A DNA stretch of 64,000 bases from Rhizobium esperanzae. GTDB taxonomy: Bacteria > Pseudomonadota > Alphaproteobacteria > Rhizobiales > Rhizobiaceae. Shown piece by piece: positions 63,415 to 64,000 of the stretch. How positions within the stretch are numbered: position 1 is the first letter of the stretch; the number at the start of each line of letters is the position of its first letter. Under the pieces are notes generated by a model, which was not told the origin of the DNA, ran no database searches, and worked only from the letters and a program-made list of their open reading frames with translations. The stretch is from positions 248,001 to 312,000 of the forward strand of contig NZ_MXPU01000003.1 of NCBI RefSeq assembly GCF_002204185.1, given 5' to 3'. A program made the translations under genes and the position numbers.

Positions 63415-64000
63415 CTAGAAGAACTCATCGAGCAGCTGATAATAATCGAGCTTTGCCGGATCAGGCGCCGGCAGGCCGTAACGATCGAGAAAAGGCTGCA
63501 CCAGCGCCTCGCCGAAATTATAGGCGATGCTGCGGCAGGCCAGCGCAATATCCTGATAGCGGTCGGCGACGCCGAGGCGGCTGCAATCGATATAGCCGGA
63601 GAATTGGCCGCCGGAAGCGACGAAGTTCGGCAGGCAGGCGTCGCCATGGGTGACGACGAGATCCTCGCTGGTTGGCCTCATACTTTCGAGCGCGGCGAAA
63701 AGTTCAGCAGCCCTTTTCCCAAGCCGCGCCGGATCGAAATCCTCCTCGTCGACGATTCCCGCTTCCATATGCGCCTTGGCCACCGGCAGGCGCTTTTCCA
63801 GGCGGTGATCGAACGGACAGGAAGTGATCGGCAAGCGATGAAGATCGAGCAGTGCCTCCGCCAGCAATTCGACGCGCGCGCGCGGCGTCAGCGCCGAAGC
63901 GCTGGCAAGATCGCTTCCCGGCAGGGCGCTCATCAGCAGCCAGATACGCTCGCCGTCGCTTTCTCGCGCGATCACCTCCGGGCATGGCAGGCGGCAAGCC
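63415..64000 (-). CDS. Aminoglycoside O-phosphotransferase-like protein, APH(3') type (5' end beyond the window)
   Basis: The frame enters from the right edge (ACRLPCPEVIARESDGERIW) and ends at 63415; about 194 residues are visible. The catalytic loop VVTHGDACLPNFVASGG and metal-binding YIDCSRLGVADRYQDIALA match APH(3')-II, and the end KLDYYQLLDEFF matches too. Chromosomal members may serve resistance or another kinase role; substrate specificity cannot be told. The true start lies beyond 64000. Confidence 0.85.
   Translation of the reverse strand, partial: ACRLPCPEVIARESDGERIWLLMSALPGSDLASASALTPRARVELLAEALLDLHRLPITSCPFDHRLEKRLPVAKAHMEAGIVDEEDFDPARLGKRAAELFAALESMRPTSEDLVVTHGDACLPNFVASGGQFSGYIDCSRLGVADRYQDIALACRSIAYNFGEALVQPFLDRYGLPAPDPAKLDYYQLLDEFF

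Overview
This window comes from the chromosome of a Rhizobium of the R. leguminosarum/R. etli group. The evidence is the high GC content, several dispersed rhizobial palindromic elements (RIME-like), many ABC uptake systems, an ArsR-methyltransferase and MetH pair that share one operator, and above all a cinR-cinI-cinS quorum-sensing locus, which is characteristic of this group. The window is mostly ordinary chromosome, with small accessory pieces.

Left part (1-12.4 kb): a truncated ArsR-type regulator with a methyltransferase domain, EttA, a secreted RNase T2, an alpha/beta hydrolase, a DMT exporter followed by a class III CoA-transferase and a ThDP enzyme whose ends overlap, RidA, a small phosphatase-like protein, an aldose-epimerase-like protein, an L,D-transpeptidase and an orphan ParA ATPase.

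12.6-24.5 kb: a five-gene minus-strand set (N-formylglutamate-amidohydrolase-like protein, APC permease, glutamine-synthetase-like ligase, aldehyde dehydrogenase, iron-type alcohol dehydrogenase). It reads as a gamma-glutamylation route for an amino alcohol. A divergent RpiR regulator follows, then a four-gene ABC importer preceded by a clear PHO box.

24.9-45.9 kb: a sugar ABC operon with a Gfo/Idh/MocA dehydrogenase, and opposite it a BadF-type sugar kinase and a GntR/UTRA regulator. Next come a VapBC pair, metH with a 20-bp perfect palindrome in its promoter, an AGE-family epimerase, and a polyamine-type ABC importer with an Asp/Glu (hydantoin) racemase, a flavin reductase and a divergent GntR/FCD regulator.

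45.9-64 kb: small conserved proteins (DUF4174, DUF2934, DUF6894), the cinRIS operon, a lone receiver protein, and a tRNA-Ile2(CAU) gene. Immediately downstream of the tRNA is a short islet with a TIR-domain protein, an overlapping 54-residue zinc-ribbon protein and a convergent HEPN-like protein, which is the best candidate here for an undescribed (possibly anti-phage) system. After it come an outer-membrane barrel, a small lipoprotein, a PHO-box-driven 47-residue protein, a SIMPL protein, two paralogous secreted small proteins, YjbQ, a DUF922 protease, a Crp/Fnr regulator, DUF427 and B3/B4-domain proteins in one unbroken frame, a DMT transporter, an AraC regulator and a truncated aminoglycoside phosphotransferase-like gene.

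Most long open frames on the opposite strand of real genes are GC-driven shadows and are not annotated. No insertion sequence, rRNA or CRISPR array was seen.
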